A DNA stretch of 64,000 bases, taken from Chitinophaga chungangae. Lineage in GTDB: Bacteria > Bacteroidota > Bacteroidia > Chitinophagales > Chitinophagaceae. The notes beneath the pieces are model-generated. The model was not told where the DNA came from. It did not search any database and saw nothing but the letters and a program-made list of their open reading frames with translations. The position numbers were made by a program, and so were the translations under genes. The DNA is taken from NCBI RefSeq assembly GCF_017742215.1, contig NZ_JAGHKP010000003.1, forward strand, positions 1,271,634-1,335,633, read 5' to 3'. How positions within the stretch are numbered: the first letter of the stretch is position 1; every line of letters begins with the position of its first letter. Of the stretch, positions 24,817 through 34,900 are shown piece after piece.

Positions 24817-25272
24817 TTAATGATCAAAGCTAATAACCCGCGCGATCTTCCACTCACCATTGTCATTTTTCCAAACATGAACAAAACGGAAAGTACCATC
24901 TAAAGTTTCCTTTCCACCCTTCGGCGTATAATAAAAACGATGAGCGCCGAGTTGAATAGCGCCAAAGTCCTTGATTGGGTGCACTTCCATTGAACCCGGC
25001 ACCAGTTCGCGTCTCACGGTATACTCCTGTGTGCAACGATGCCGGATTGAGGCGTTATTTTCCTCATACCTTGTAAGGCCCCCATGGTCATGATAAAATT
25101 CAAGGTCTGTTGTAAACATTGCTTTCGATTTAAGCGTGTCGCAATCATTAAACGCCTTGAAAAATATGCTGTCCATACGGATGATAGTTTCCTTTAGACT
25201 TCTGACCTCTTGCGCCCCACAAGCCAACGTCGCGATGCTTATCAAAATGGTAAGAAAGGTTAAGAATTTCAT
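24817..25272 (-). CDS. Secreted NTF2-like (DUF4440-type) protein
   Basis: A 151-residue protein with a signal peptide (MKFLTFLTILISIATLACG), where the Cys near its end could be a lipid attachment site. The mature part has the NTF2-like/DUF4440 layout: a first helix with MDSIFFKAFNDCD, a strand pair in TTDLEFYHDHGG, and a closing RFVHVWKNDNGEWKIARV. Such proteins have a cone-shaped fold that binds small ligands or acts as an enzyme; no active site is evident. It lies 58 bp upstream of the GMC oxidoreductase on the same strand and may be transcribed with it. Confidence 0.8.
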   Translation of the reverse strand: MKFLTFLTILISIATLACGAQEVRSLKETIIRMDSIFFKAFNDCDTLKSKAMFTTDLEFYHDHGGLTRYEENNASIRHRCTQEYTVRRELVPGSMEVHPIKDFGAIQLGAHRFYYTPKGGKETLDGTFRFVHVWKNDNGEWKIARVISFDH

Positions 25273-25599
25273 AATTTAGAGTTATGTTGAATAAGATGTG
25301 AATTTACATAAGAAGTTGCAAGCAAATGAAATTTTCCCGCCTTTGCTTATCCAGTATCAAAACTCAAACTGAACTGGCTCTCAACGGCAATTGCAGCTGC
25401 CGCAGGTCATCAGCGATCTCTGTTAACAGTGTTTCTTTTTCAGCGGTAAGTTTCAAACTGTTCATATGCATGAAAGTAAGACAATTGGCATGATCGCCCC
25501 CCTGGATTGTCGCCAACCCCCATCGATAGTTCCCTCAGCCGGCGATAGTTTTGTATATTGGAATTTACCATTCAGAACAAAATCAAAAAGCAATCAAAA
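25273..25599. other. Gap with a possible 33-codon frame, otherwise empty
   Basis: About 330 bases between divergent genes. The minus strand has a short frame (25364-25465) beginning MNSLKLTAEKETLLTEIADD that looks like an amphipathic helix, but nothing else supports it as a gene. No clear promoter motif is seen. Confidence 0.35.
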
Positions 25600-26166
25600 A
25601 TGAGAAAACTGGTCTTATTTGCCCACATGTCACTCGATGGTTTCGCCGGCGATACCAACGGCGGTCTTGGATTTTTGACTTACGACAGCGAGCTGCAGCA
25701 ATTCGCGGACGAGCTGGTCAAAACCGTAGGCGCCCCGGTGTATGGCAAAAACACGTATCACCTGATGGAAGGTTATTGGCCCACCGTATTGAACGACCCG
25801 AAGGCAAGCGGGCCTTCGCTGGCACATGCGAAATGGGTGCAGGAAATCCCCAAAATAGTTTTCTCGACCACGTTGGCCAGCGCGGACTGGAATAATACCA
25901 CCCTGATCAAAAACAACGTCGTGGAAGAAGTGAACAAACTGAAACAGCAGCCCGGCAAAGACCTGGTAATATTCGGCAGCCCCGGCCTCGCTAAAAACTT
26001 GATGAATCTCGGGCTGATAGACGAATACAAACTCACCCTGCATCCCGTAATATTAGGGCAAGGCATCAGCCTGTTCGACAGCAATACACAGATGAGCAAT
26101 CTGAAATTGCGGGAATCTAAAACGCTGGGCTCGGGCGTCGTTACCCTGCACTACACGAACCGGTAA
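25600..26166 (+). CDS. Dihydrofolate reductase / RibD C-terminal family protein
   Basis: A 188-residue protein opening RKLVLFAHMSLDGFAGD, the NADPH-binding strand and loop of the RibD C-terminal/DHFR fold. PVYGKNTYHLMEGYWP follows, and further on LVIFGSPGLAKNLMNLGLID with a closing HPVILGQGISLF. This family reduces a nitrogen heterocycle with NADPH, but many stand-alone members such as this have no known substrate. The start at ATG 25600 was chosen because the strand begins directly there; the upstream codon at 25558 adds a short basic stretch. Its stop lies two bases from the stop of the convergent AraC gene, so there is no room for a separate terminator. Confidence 0.85.
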   Translation: MRKLVLFAHMSLDGFAGDTNGGLGFLTYDSELQQFADELVKTVGAPVYGKNTYHLMEGYWPTVLNDPKASGPSLAHAKWVQEIPKIVFSTTLASADWNNTTLIKNNVVEEVNKLKQQPGKDLVIFGSPGLAKNLMNLGLIDEYKLTLHPVILGQGISLFDSNTQMSNLKLRESKTLGSGVVTLHYTNR

Positions 26167-26168
26167 TA

Positions 26169-27029
26169 TCAAAGATGCGCCCCGAATTGCCGGCGGTATT
26201 GCAGCGGGCTCGCCTGCATTTTCGACCGGAACATTTTATAGAAATGGGAAATATCGCCGAAGCCGCTGTCGAAACAGATGTCAGTAATCGTCTTATCCGA
26301 CTGCACCAGCTGCTGGGTCGCATAATTCACCCGGTAGTCGGTCACCGTTTCCATAAAAGTTTTGCGGGTGATGCGCTTGAAGTATTTGCAAAAGGCGTTC
26401 GGCGTCATGCCGGCAATGGCTGCGGCTTCGTTCAGTGAAACCTCCTTCCTGAAATGCTCCACGAGATAGGCGAATACCAGGTTGATCCTCGCCTGGTTGG
26501 CGGGAGAAAGTGCTGATGTCAGGCGTTGCCGGTCGAGCAAAACATATTCTTTTGAAACAGCCAGCTGCTGCAGTATCTCCAGCAAACGGACAAGGTTTTT
26601 AAAATTGTCCTTTCCCACCGTCAGCGCCTGTATGGCTTCATATACCAGCGCGGGCGTTCTTTTTACGAACTGTATCGCGCTGCCGCTTCGCTGGAACAGT
26701 TTGCGGATCTGGTCCAGCTCGGCCCGGGAGAAAAAACCTTCCCCCAGGAAATCCGCCGTGAACTGGATCACTACGGAACGCGCGTTTTTCACGCCCGGGT
26801 GCAGCTTCCAGCAGTGCGGCACTTCAGGGCCGAGCAGTACCAGGTCCCCCTCCGAAAAATCCGCCATGTTGTTGCCGGCGTACCGTTTGCCGCTCCCCTT
26901 TACGATCCAGGTAAGCTCAAATTCCGGGTGAAAATGGTATGGCGCGGCAAAACCCGTTTTCCCGAACGTTCTTACCAGGAAAGAATGATTGCCTGCCGGC
27001 TGCAATACTTCATAAGCGGCTTTGATCAT
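26169..27029 (-). CDS. AraC-family regulator with cupin sensor domain
   Basis: A 286-residue regulator. The N-terminal half is a cupin (YHFHPEFELTWIVKGSG ... FSEGDLVLLGPEVPHCW) that senses a small ligand, often a sugar. The C-terminal half is an AraC double helix-turn-helix with EVSLNEAAAIAGMTPNAFCK and DICFDSGFGDISHFYKMFRS. ATG 27029 was preferred over an in-frame upstream codon at 27143, which would add 38 residues with no cupin character. It is divergent from the PhyH-family dioxygenase gene with 125 bp between starts, so that gene is its most likely target (inference). Confidence 0.88.
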   Translation of the reverse strand: MIKAAYEVLQPAGNHSFLVRTFGKTGFAAPYHFHPEFELTWIVKGSGKRYAGNNMADFSEGDLVLLGPEVPHCWKLHPGVKNARSVVIQFTADFLGEGFFSRAELDQIRKLFQRSGSAIQFVKRTPALVYEAIQALTVGKDNFKNLVRLLEILQQLAVSKEYVLLDRQRLTSALSPANQARINLVFAYLVEHFRKEVSLNEAAAIAGMTPNAFCKYFKRITRKTFMETVTDYRVNYATQQLVQSDKTITDICFDSGFGDISHFYKMFRSKMQASPLQYRRQFGAHL

Positions 27030-27154
27030 TGCCTTTTTTATTGTAAAATAAACAATACGGGGAAGAATGGATAAAATACCCCAATAAATGACCAATTTAA
27101 CCGTTCTTTTCCTGCCGGCAGATGCTTTACTTCGTTCTATCAAAACTTGCCAGT

Positions 27155-27976
27155 ATGAATACGCTCACCTCCACCCTGCCGGATGTAAACGACTTCCGGG
27201 AAATTTCGCCAGAACAGGCGGCTTCTTTCCGCGAAAACGGGCATATCCTTACGCCCAATGTGCTGAACGCCGCCGAAGTGGCCGCTTACCGCAACGTGAT
27301 CGCCGATGCCGCCAACCGGTACAATACGGAGAAACGGAAAATGGAAGAAAGAGATACTTACGGAAAAGCGTTCCTGCAGATCATGAATTTATGGCGGGTA
27401 GACGAACGGGTGAAAAAATTCGTGATGGCCAAACGTTTTGCAAAAATAGCGGCGGACCTGATGGGCGTGCCCAATGTGCGCATCTACCACGACCAGGCGC
27501 TGTTCAAAGAGCCCGGCGGCGGCCCTACCCCATGGCACCAGGACCAGTACTACTGGCCGATCGATACGCCCAATACCGTTACCATGTGGATGCCGCTGGT
27601 AGATATCGATGTGAACATGGGCATGCTCACCTTTGCATCCGGATCGCACCGCAACGGGGCTGTTTTTGATTATGAAATTTCCGATGAATCCAACGATGCG
27701 TTCGATGAATATGTGGCCGAACATCAGTTCCCCGTTACCCGCGCCGCTACCATGAATGCGGGCGACGCTACCTGGCATTACGGTTATACCATTCACAACG
27801 CGCCCGGCAACCATTCGCCGGATATGCGTGAAGTAATGACGGTGATTTATATCGCGGGCGATGCGAAGATCGCCGCGCCAAAACACAAATGGCAGCAAAA
27901 TGATCATGCCACCTGGCTGATGGGCCTGCCCGTGGGCGGCCCGGCCGCTTCGGAGCTGAACCCGCTGGTGCTGTGA
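27155..27976 (+). CDS. Phytanoyl-CoA dioxygenase (PhyH) family protein
   Basis: A 273-residue iron(II)/2-oxoglutarate-dependent dioxygenase. The facial triad is visible: His128 and Asp130 in TPWHQDQYYW and the distal His214 in TIHNAPGN; Arg225 could bind 2-oxoglutarate. Members hydroxylate diverse small molecules, so the substrate is open. There is no signal peptide. The start at 27155 excludes an 11-residue extension from 27122. The gene is divergent from an AraC-type regulator and ends in a strong terminator shared with the lipoprotein gene on the other strand, so it is probably a single-gene regulon. Confidence 0.85.
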   Translation: MNTLTSTLPDVNDFREISPEQAASFRENGHILTPNVLNAAEVAAYRNVIADAANRYNTEKRKMEERDTYGKAFLQIMNLWRVDERVKKFVMAKRFAKIAADLMGVPNVRIYHDQALFKEPGGGPTPWHQDQYYWPIDTPNTVTMWMPLVDIDVNMGMLTFASGSHRNGAVFDYEISDESNDAFDEYVAEHQFPVTRAATMNAGDATWHYGYTIHNAPGNHSPDMREVMTVIYIAGDAKIAAPKHKWQQNDHATWLMGLPVGGPAASELNPLVL

Positions 27977-27990
27977 AAATCTACAAAATA

Positions 27991-28033
27991 AAAAAGCCGC
28001 CTGAATCATAAGATCAGGGCGGCTTTTGTTTTT
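27991..28033. terminator. Bidirectional terminator
   Basis: Stem AAAAGCCGCC / GGGCGGCTTTT with TGA/TCA extending it into the loop, flanked by A-run and T-run. It separates the convergent PhyH gene and lipoprotein gene. Confidence 0.85.
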
Positions 28034-28041
28034 ACGGGATA

Positions 28042-28623
28042 TCAGCGTTTGTTTAAAACCTGCTCCACGGCTACGGGGTCCTGCAGGTTTGCGGCGGAAG
28101 ATTTCAGCAGGCCGGCCTCTATGCCCGACGCTACCACATACCGGAAATTATAAAAAGGCATCAGCGTGGTTTCCAGGCCGTCCGGCACCTGTTTGCCGGT
28201 GGTGTTGGCCGTCCAGTAATAATGGATGGTCAGCGTGCCCTGGCGGTATTCGTACGCGAAATTATGCACCACGTCAGACGGTGACGCCGCCTGGAACGAT
28301 AACGGCAGCGGCATCCAGTTGTGCACGCCTTTCGGGATCATATATACCAGCACCAGTCCGTTATCGATCACGTCTTTGGTAATTTCGGGAGCTTCCACGG
28401 TGATGTATTTGCTGAAATGCAGTTTCACCTGGTTGTTGCCGTAATCGAGCGCATAATGACCGGGGTATTTCCAGGTGGAGGCCATGGTCATGAATTTTTT
28501 TGCCGTGATGTTGGCGTTCCCGTCGTTGCCGTCTTTCCCGGCGGGGCCGGCGGGGCCTTCTTTTTTGCATGCGCCCAGGGCGATCACGATAACCGACGCA
28601 AATAATACCAGCGTATTTTTCAT
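28042..28623 (-). CDS. Lipoprotein with short collagen-like segment
   Basis: A 193-residue lipoprotein: a 16-residue hydrophobic signal ends ALGAC, making Cys19 the lipid site. Directly after it comes GPAGPAGKDGNDG, a short Gly-x-x run of the kind often found just after the anchor in Bacteroidota surface lipoproteins. The remainder is a beta-rich domain (PGHYALDYGNNQVKLHFSKY; EAPEITKDVIDNGLVLVYMI) that I cannot assign. It is 107 bp downstream of the GH29 gene on the same strand, so it may be the last gene of the fucosidase/SusD locus, or be expressed separately. Confidence 0.75.
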   Translation of the reverse strand: MKNTLVLFASVIVIALGACKKEGPAGPAGKDGNDGNANITAKKFMTMASTWKYPGHYALDYGNNQVKLHFSKYITVEAPEITKDVIDNGLVLVYMIPKGVHNWMPLPLSFQAASPSDVVHNFAYEYRQGTLTIHYYWTANTTGKQVPDGLETTLMPFYNFRYVVASGIEAGLLKSSAANLQDPVAVEQVLNKR

Positions 28624-28730
28624 GTTGTAAAGGTTGATGGGGTGATGTTATGGACGCAAGCTAGGAAGGTTAAACGGCCGTAAAGGAACGGATTAACGGA
28701 TGAGGGGTTTCAGTTTACGGAAAACGGAAA

Positions 28731-30179
28731 TCAATACACGATGCTGAATACCGCGCTATACCGCAGCTGCCCGCTGCTTCTGTACGCTTCCGGGATTCTG
28801 ATAACGATCTTATCTTTTTCCTGCGAAAACCGCAATAACGCCGCGCTGCCCAGCAACGTCACGTTTTTTACCTTCCCTTTTATAGCTTCAACCGAAACAG
28901 TGATTTCCGCGGGCAATGCCACTTCATCATTTTCTGAAAGCCAGCAGGCATATACGCGGTTTGTTTTTACGGCCCGGGTAAAGAAAATATTCCCTTCCGA
29001 ATAAGGCGCGCAGGGCTCCGATCCGTATATCGCTTCGCCGTTGATTTTCATCCAGCTGCCGATATCGGCCAGCCGCCCGTAAGCGTCCGGGCGCCAGTCG
29101 CCGTCGGGGCCCGGCGCAATGTTCAGCAAAAAGTTCCCGCCCCTCGATACTACTTTTATCAATGTTTGCACCAGCTGACGGCTGGTCTTGAATTTGTCCC
29201 CGGCATTGTAGCTCCAGCTGTTGCCGATGGTCATGCAGGTTTCCCAGGGATAAGGAAGCGGCCGGGCCGGCACTTCCTGTTCGGGCGTAAGGTAGTTCTC
29301 ATATTCGCCGGCCACCGTTCTGTCTACCATAATCAGGCCCGGCTGCAGCTGCCGGGCCATGGCGGCGATGCCGGGCATATCGATGTCCTGGTTGTAGTAT
29401 TGAGAGCCGTCGCGGCCCGTTTTTCCCGTTACCTGCACCGGCCGCACCTGTCCGCCGTCCAGCCAGAGGATGTCGATCCTGCCATAACCGGTCATCAGCT
29501 CGCCGATCTGGTTGCGGGTGAACTTTTTGAACCTTTCCCAACGCTCCGGGTATTTTGCTGGATCGTAGTTAGGGTTGCGGTCTTTGGGCGGAAAATATTT
29601 CCACCAGTAATCGTCGCTGTGCCAGTCTGGTTTGGAGAAATAAGCGCCTATCATAAACTGCTCCTTCCTGAATGCCTCGAAAATCTCCCGGGTTACGTTG
29701 CTCCTGGGATTGGAAGAGAACGGCACATTCGTGCTTGTGATCTTATAATCGGTTTCGCGGGTATCGAACATGCAGAACCCGTCATGATGTTTCGTGGTGA
29801 ACACCATATACCGCATGCCCGCGTCTTTTGCCGCCGCCACCCATTTTTCCGGGTTGAAGTTCACCGGATTGAACGTGGCGGGCAACTGCTCGTAGGCTTT
29901 TTTGTAGGCAAAATAATCCGTTCCCTGCGCTCCTCCCCGGCCAATAAAAGGCTCGTCTTCCGGGCACAACGTCCAGCTTTCAATTACGCCCCACTGGCAA
30001 TACGCGCCCCAGTGCATGAACAGGCCGAATCTTCTTTCCTGCCATTCGGCGAGTTTTTCGCGAACGGCCGGGTCCGCCGGGGGCTGGTAGGTGGCAGACA
30101 TCCCGTGCGCCTGGGCCAATAACATTTGCGCCTTTAGCAGCATCAGCATGCCGCAAAGGAAGGGTATGTTTTTCATCAT
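28731..30179 (-). CDS. GH29 alpha-L-fucosidase of the sulfatase/SusCD locus
   Basis: A 482-residue secreted enzyme; MMKNIPFLCGMLMLLKAQM starts a signal peptide ending LLAQAHG. GH29 marks: RRFGLFMHWGAYCQWG near 49-64, KHHDGF at 130-135, and the nucleophile Asp241 in ILWLDGGQ. In contrast to the GH29 enzyme at 5771, the usual W-x-D-G context is kept. It removes alpha-L-fucose. Its place directly after SusD in a locus with a sulfatase points to a sulfated fucose-bearing glycan as substrate (inference). The second Met is an equally possible start. A perfect hairpin separates it from SusD. Confidence 0.9.
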   Translation of the reverse strand: MMKNIPFLCGMLMLLKAQMLLAQAHGMSATYQPPADPAVREKLAEWQERRFGLFMHWGAYCQWGVIESWTLCPEDEPFIGRGGAQGTDYFAYKKAYEQLPATFNPVNFNPEKWVAAAKDAGMRYMVFTTKHHDGFCMFDTRETDYKITSTNVPFSSNPRSNVTREIFEAFRKEQFMIGAYFSKPDWHSDDYWWKYFPPKDRNPNYDPAKYPERWERFKKFTRNQIGELMTGYGRIDILWLDGGQVRPVQVTGKTGRDGSQYYNQDIDMPGIAAMARQLQPGLIMVDRTVAGEYENYLTPEQEVPARPLPYPWETCMTIGNSWSYNAGDKFKTSRQLVQTLIKVVSRGGNFLLNIAPGPDGDWRPDAYGRLADIGSWMKINGEAIYGSEPCAPYSEGNIFFTRAVKTNRVYACWLSENDEVALPAEITVSVEAIKGKVKNVTLLGSAALLRFSQEKDKIVIRIPEAYRSSGQLRYSAVFSIVY

Positions 30180-30209
30180 AAGTTTTGAGTATTTGAAAAG
30201 GTGCAGATG

Positions 30210-30239
30210 AATATCCCCGCGTATAATCGCGGGGATATT
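30210..30239. promoter_or_regulatory. Perfect 12-bp inverted repeat between SusD and GH29 genes
   Basis: AATATCCCCGCG and CGCGGGGATATT pair fully around a 6-base loop. No T-run follows on the minus strand, so it may stabilise or partly attenuate the mRNA rather than end it. Confidence 0.6.
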
Positions 30240-30256
30240 TCAACAAACGAACGCTG

Positions 30257-31972
30257 TTACCGGCCGGGAGGCAAAGGCCAGCCCTGGTTTTGCGTCAGCT
30301 TGAGATTTTTGGTAAGTTCCGAGCCCGGGATGGGGAACCAATACATCCTTTTGTCGAACTTGAGCGGGCGCGGGTCCCGCTCGGGATAATCATAGGTATA
30401 GGTATTGCCGGTTTTCGTGATGTACACGCTATGGTATTTTACATTGTTCAGCTTTTCATACGCTATTCCCCAGCGCTTCAGGTCCCAGTAGCGCTTTTGC
30501 TCCACGAGGCAGAATTCCACGTAACGTTCGTTCCTGATCAGGTCGCGCATCTGGTCTTTCGAAAGGCTGCCCATTGTTAATTCCGGAGTGATCCCTGCCC
30601 TGGTCCTTACTTTGTTGACGGCATCGTAAACGGACTGGTCAGGCGCCGCCATGTATTCGTTGGCCGCTTCGGCGTAATTAAGCAGCACTTCCGCATACCT
30701 GATTTCAAGCCACGGCTGGTCTGAGCCCGCGCGGTAAGAATAATTGATGTTCTGCGTATCGAGTGCTTTTAACGTATAATATCCCGTAAGGGTATTGCCG
30801 GCATCCATATTTCCGTAATCGCGGCCGCCCTCGAAGGTTTCAAGGGTGATCTGCGTGAGCGCGCCTCCTTTGTTCCCCCAGGCTTTGGCGCCGTTATAAC
30901 CGATAGCGGCATAAAAACGGTCGTCGCGGCCCGCATAGGGATCGCCTGCAACGTAGCCGGAGCCGGGCTCCCCGATCAGCCTCCCGTTTTTCATGGGGAA
31001 AGCATCTACCAGCTCCTGCAGCGGGAAACGCTGCCCGCCGTCGCCGGCGCCGAGGTAAGGCGGTTTCACCAGTGCGTCCAGGCCGTGGGATTTGAATCCC
31101 TTTTTATACTGCACCTCGAATATGGGTTCTTTGTTATTGGCCGATTTGTCCAGCCAGAGCGCTTTCAGATCGGGATTGAGATCGTACTTCTCCAGCATCA
31201 TTACCGCCTGGCTGGCGTCTGCCGCGGCTTTCCAGCGTTCGGCCGCTCCGGCGCCCTGCGTATTGGAATTGATCGTTTCCGGATCTTTAAACAGGGCATT
31301 ATCGTCTGTCGTAAAATATTGCGGGCTTGCCCAATACAATGCCACCCGTCCTTTCAAGGCCATGGCGGCGCCTTTGCCAACCCTTCCCCTGGGCGCGTCC
31401 GGCGATAGCTCGGTGGCCGCCTGGTCCAGCTCGGCGATGATGAACCTGAAACATTCGTTCAGGCTGTTCCGCGGTACGCTCAAATCGTCCGTAATATGCT
31501 GCACTTTGGTAATTAACGGCACGCCGCCATAACGCTGCACCATTTCGAAATAAAGAAAAGCTCTCATGAACCGCGCCTCGCCTTTGTAACGGGTTTTAGT
31601 GGCCTCGTCCATCTGCGCGGCATCGATGTTGGCGAGGAAATCGTTGATCCTTACCACTTCCTCGTATTTCCAGTAAGCGGTGTAACCGCCTACGTCCCCG
31701 TCTACCCACTGGTCGTAAATGTGGTTGTTCGGCTCGTTGCCGGTCCAGTTGCTGCGGGAATCGTCTGCAATGTTGTCGTAAAAATTATAGTTCCAGCCCG
31801 GCCGGTCGCCATAGATCGTATTCAGGTACAGGCCGATCAGTTTGGGATCTTTCCACAGGTCTATCGATGTAATGGCGTCCGGGTTGTTCTGGTCCAGCAG
31901 GTCTTTGTTGCAGGCGCTGAAAAGCAGCGATGCAAAGGCCAGGAGCAATATGTTCAGTGATATATGTTTCAT
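30257..31972 (-). CDS. SusD-family surface glycan-binding lipoprotein
   Basis: A 571-residue lipoprotein with signal MKHISLNILLLAFASLLFSA followed by Cys21. The RagB/SusD pattern is clear: TPR-like helices with YKGEARFMRAFLYFEMVQRY, the middle KGAAMALKGRVALYWAS line, and the C-terminal RYAEVLLNYAEAANEY and LIRNERYVEFCLVEQKRYWD. SusD caps the SusC barrel and hands glycan to it. The gene starts 11 bp after the SusC stop (second SusC, 31984-35088), so the two form the working pair. The GH29 fucosidase gene follows. Confidence 0.93.
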   Translation of the reverse strand: MKHISLNILLLAFASLLFSACNKDLLDQNNPDAITSIDLWKDPKLIGLYLNTIYGDRPGWNYNFYDNIADDSRSNWTGNEPNNHIYDQWVDGDVGGYTAYWKYEEVVRINDFLANIDAAQMDEATKTRYKGEARFMRAFLYFEMVQRYGGVPLITKVQHITDDLSVPRNSLNECFRFIIAELDQAATELSPDAPRGRVGKGAAMALKGRVALYWASPQYFTTDDNALFKDPETINSNTQGAGAAERWKAAADASQAVMMLEKYDLNPDLKALWLDKSANNKEPIFEVQYKKGFKSHGLDALVKPPYLGAGDGGQRFPLQELVDAFPMKNGRLIGEPGSGYVAGDPYAGRDDRFYAAIGYNGAKAWGNKGGALTQITLETFEGGRDYGNMDAGNTLTGYYTLKALDTQNINYSYRAGSDQPWLEIRYAEVLLNYAEAANEYMAAPDQSVYDAVNKVRTRAGITPELTMGSLSKDQMRDLIRNERYVEFCLVEQKRYWDLKRWGIAYEKLNNVKYHSVYITKTGNTYTYDYPERDPRPLKFDKRMYWFPIPGSELTKNLKLTQNQGWPLPPGR

Positions 31973-31983
31973 AAATACAGTCT

Positions 31984-34900
31984 TTAGAATGAAAAGTTAA
32001 GGCCCAACGAAAGGTTTCGCTGCTGCGGGTAAGATCTGCCCGTACCATCGCCCAGTTCGGGATCGAACTCCTTGAACGGGCTCCAGGTGAGCAGGTTGGC
32101 GCCCGCCGCATACACCCTGAGTTTCATGCCGCGTTTTCTCATCCATGGAAGCGTGCCGAAAGAGTAGCCGAGGTTGACGGATTTCAGTCTCAGGTAAGCG
32201 CCGTCCCTCATCCAGAAGGTGGAGCCGCGCGAGTTGTTGTTGCTGTAATCTATCGTCGGCCTCGGATATTTCGCGCCCGGGTTCTCCGGCGTCCAGTAAT
32301 CATTAAGATAAGCAAAACTATTGTTTACTTCCGCCCTGAAAAATACCATCGCTTCTTCGCCCAGCATGATGGTGCGTTTGCCCGCTCCCTGGAAGAAAAT
32401 ATTGGCGTCGAAATTTTTCCAGCGCAGCTCGGAAGAAAACCCGAACACCATCAGCGGCGCGCCGGAATTATTGCTGATCTGCGTCTGGTCCGCTTCGGTC
32501 ACTTCCCCGTCGCCGCTGATGTCTGCATACCGGATATCGCCCACGCTGGGTTTGGAGCCGAACTGGTTCACCCAGTCGTCTACCTCCTTCTGGTTCTGGA
32601 ACAGGCCCATGTCCACATACCCCACCATGGCGTTCAGCGGGCGGCCCAGGCTGTTCTGGTAATCTGCTATGCCTTCCGGCACGTCCAGCCGGGTGAGTTT
32701 GTTGGTGGCGTACGAAAAGTTGACCCGGAAATTATACCCGAAAGAATTGACGTTCCCGCGGTACGAAAGCGTTACCTCCACGCCTTTGCTTTTCATTTCC
32801 GCGTAGTTTTCATCCGGCAGCCTGCGGCCGAATGTGGCGGGGGTGGACAGAATGCGCGGCCGCAGCATGTCCCTGGTGGTGCGGAAAAAATAATCCGCTT
32901 CTATGCCCACGTGGTTGTTGAAAAGCGTTGCGTCCAAACCGATGTTTTTCGAAACCAGTTTTTCCCAGGTAAGGTTATAATTCGGGAAAACGCCGGAAAC
33001 GAGGTTGATCTGCGATTCGTTCTCTATTACCGGCGGAAAAAAATCCGGCCAGATGTTGGGATATTTTCCCTGCATGTAGGTATAGGAATCCATGAACTGG
33101 AAAGAGGAGATCTTGTCGTTCCCGGTTTCGCCTACCGAAGCGCGCAGTTTCAGGTTGTCGATAAAATCGAAAGCCTTCGTTTCCTTAAAAAAAGATTCTT
33201 CCGAAATTCTCCAGCCTGCCGATACCGCGGGAAACAGCCCCCATCTTTGGGATTCGGCAAACCGGTAAGAGCCGTCTCTCCTGGCGGACGCTTCCAGCAG
33301 GTACCTGTTATCGTAACTATAGTTCAGTATCCCTACAAAAGACCGCCGCGCATCGCCGATGGTGGACGTGCCGGAAAGCGACTGCTCCAAAGGCCCGCTG
33401 GCGTTCAATTCGTCTTTGATGGACGATACGAAGTCGCGCTTCAGCCCGCCCATCATAAAACCTTTGTTTTCCAGCTGCTCGTACAACGCCACCGCGGAAA
33501 CATTGTGCCGCCCGAATTGCCGCGCATAGTTCAGCGAGGCGTTTACGGTAAGCTGGTTGGCTTCGCTTACATTCTGGTCGAGCTGCGTTTTGTTCAGGTT
33601 GTTGACGTTGATGAGGCTGGCTTCCCCATTGTCTTTATACACCATGTAAGGCGTGTTGAACACTTTATGGAAGGTGGAATTCCGGATGATGGAAACCGTG
33701 CCTTTCAGGCTGAGGCCTGTTGTGATCACGTCCAGCTTCTGTTCGGCATTGAGCGTGGCGCCGAATGTTTCGATGCGGTTCCTGTCGTACCCTGTTTCGC
33801 TGGTTTCGGCTACGGGATTGGGCTGGCCGTTGAGATAGTTGAACTGCCCGGATGTATTGTACGGCCGGTAGATGGGCGCGGCCTGTATGGCATGCATAAA
33901 GATCGGGTACGCGTCGAGGCCTGCGGCGTTGGTGTTGGCCCTGCTCGCGTCGATGTTCAGCCCTACTTTCAGCGTGTTGCTGATCCGCGCGTCTACGTTG
34001 CTCCTGAGATTGTACCGCTGGTAATTGTACTGGTCCCACATGCCCTGCTGGTCCGTATAACCAAGCGACGCGAAGTAGCTCACCGCTTCCGTGCCGCCGT
34101 TTACGGACAGGTTGTGCTGGCTCAGCGTGCTGTTGCCTTTGAAGGTTTCCCTAAACCAGTCCGTGCTGTTCGTTTTAAAACTTTCCAGCTGTTCCGCCGT
34201 AAAAAATTTGCTGGCCTGCGACGGATTGCTGGGGTCGAACCCGGCGTTCAGCTGCGCCTGGTTGCGGGCGGTTCCGTATTCGTAGGCGGTCATCATATCC
34301 GGGTATTTCGTGGGCCTTTCAATGCCGGTGGAAGCGCTGTAGGAGATAGACGGCTTGCCGATCTGCCCGCGTTTGGTCGTTACCAGTATCACGCCTCCCA
34401 CGGCCCTGGCGCCGTATACGGCCGTGGCCGATGCATCTTTCAGGATGGAAATGCTGGCAACGTCGTTCGCGTCTATATTACCAAAATCTTCTCTCACCAC
34501 GCCATCTACGAGGATCAACGGCCCCGGTTCGTTCACCGAGCTTCGGCCCCGGATCTGTATCCAGGCGCCGGTGCCCGGCCGGCCGGATTGCGTGGTGGCC
34601 AGCACGCCGGTAACACGCCCTGCCAATGCGTTCGTGAGGTTGGAGGTGGCGGTCTGTTTCAGCTCGTCTCCCGAAACGGTGGAAATAGCACTGGTAAGGT
34701 TCGCCCTCGTCTGCGAGGTATATCCTTTGATCACCACTTCGTCCAGCCCGCGCACCTCTTCGGCCATGGTAACGTCTATGCGCTCCCGGCTGTTCACGGG
34801 TATGCGCTGGGTTTTATAACCCACGATGGAAAATACCAGCACGCCGTTGGCGGGTACGGTAATGGCATAGTTCCCGTTTTCGTCCGTGATAGTATGTTTA

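Noticed and set aside
25364..25465. 33-codon minus-strand frame with a helix-like product
   Set aside because: Too short and with no homologue recognised; kept only as a remark on the gap.
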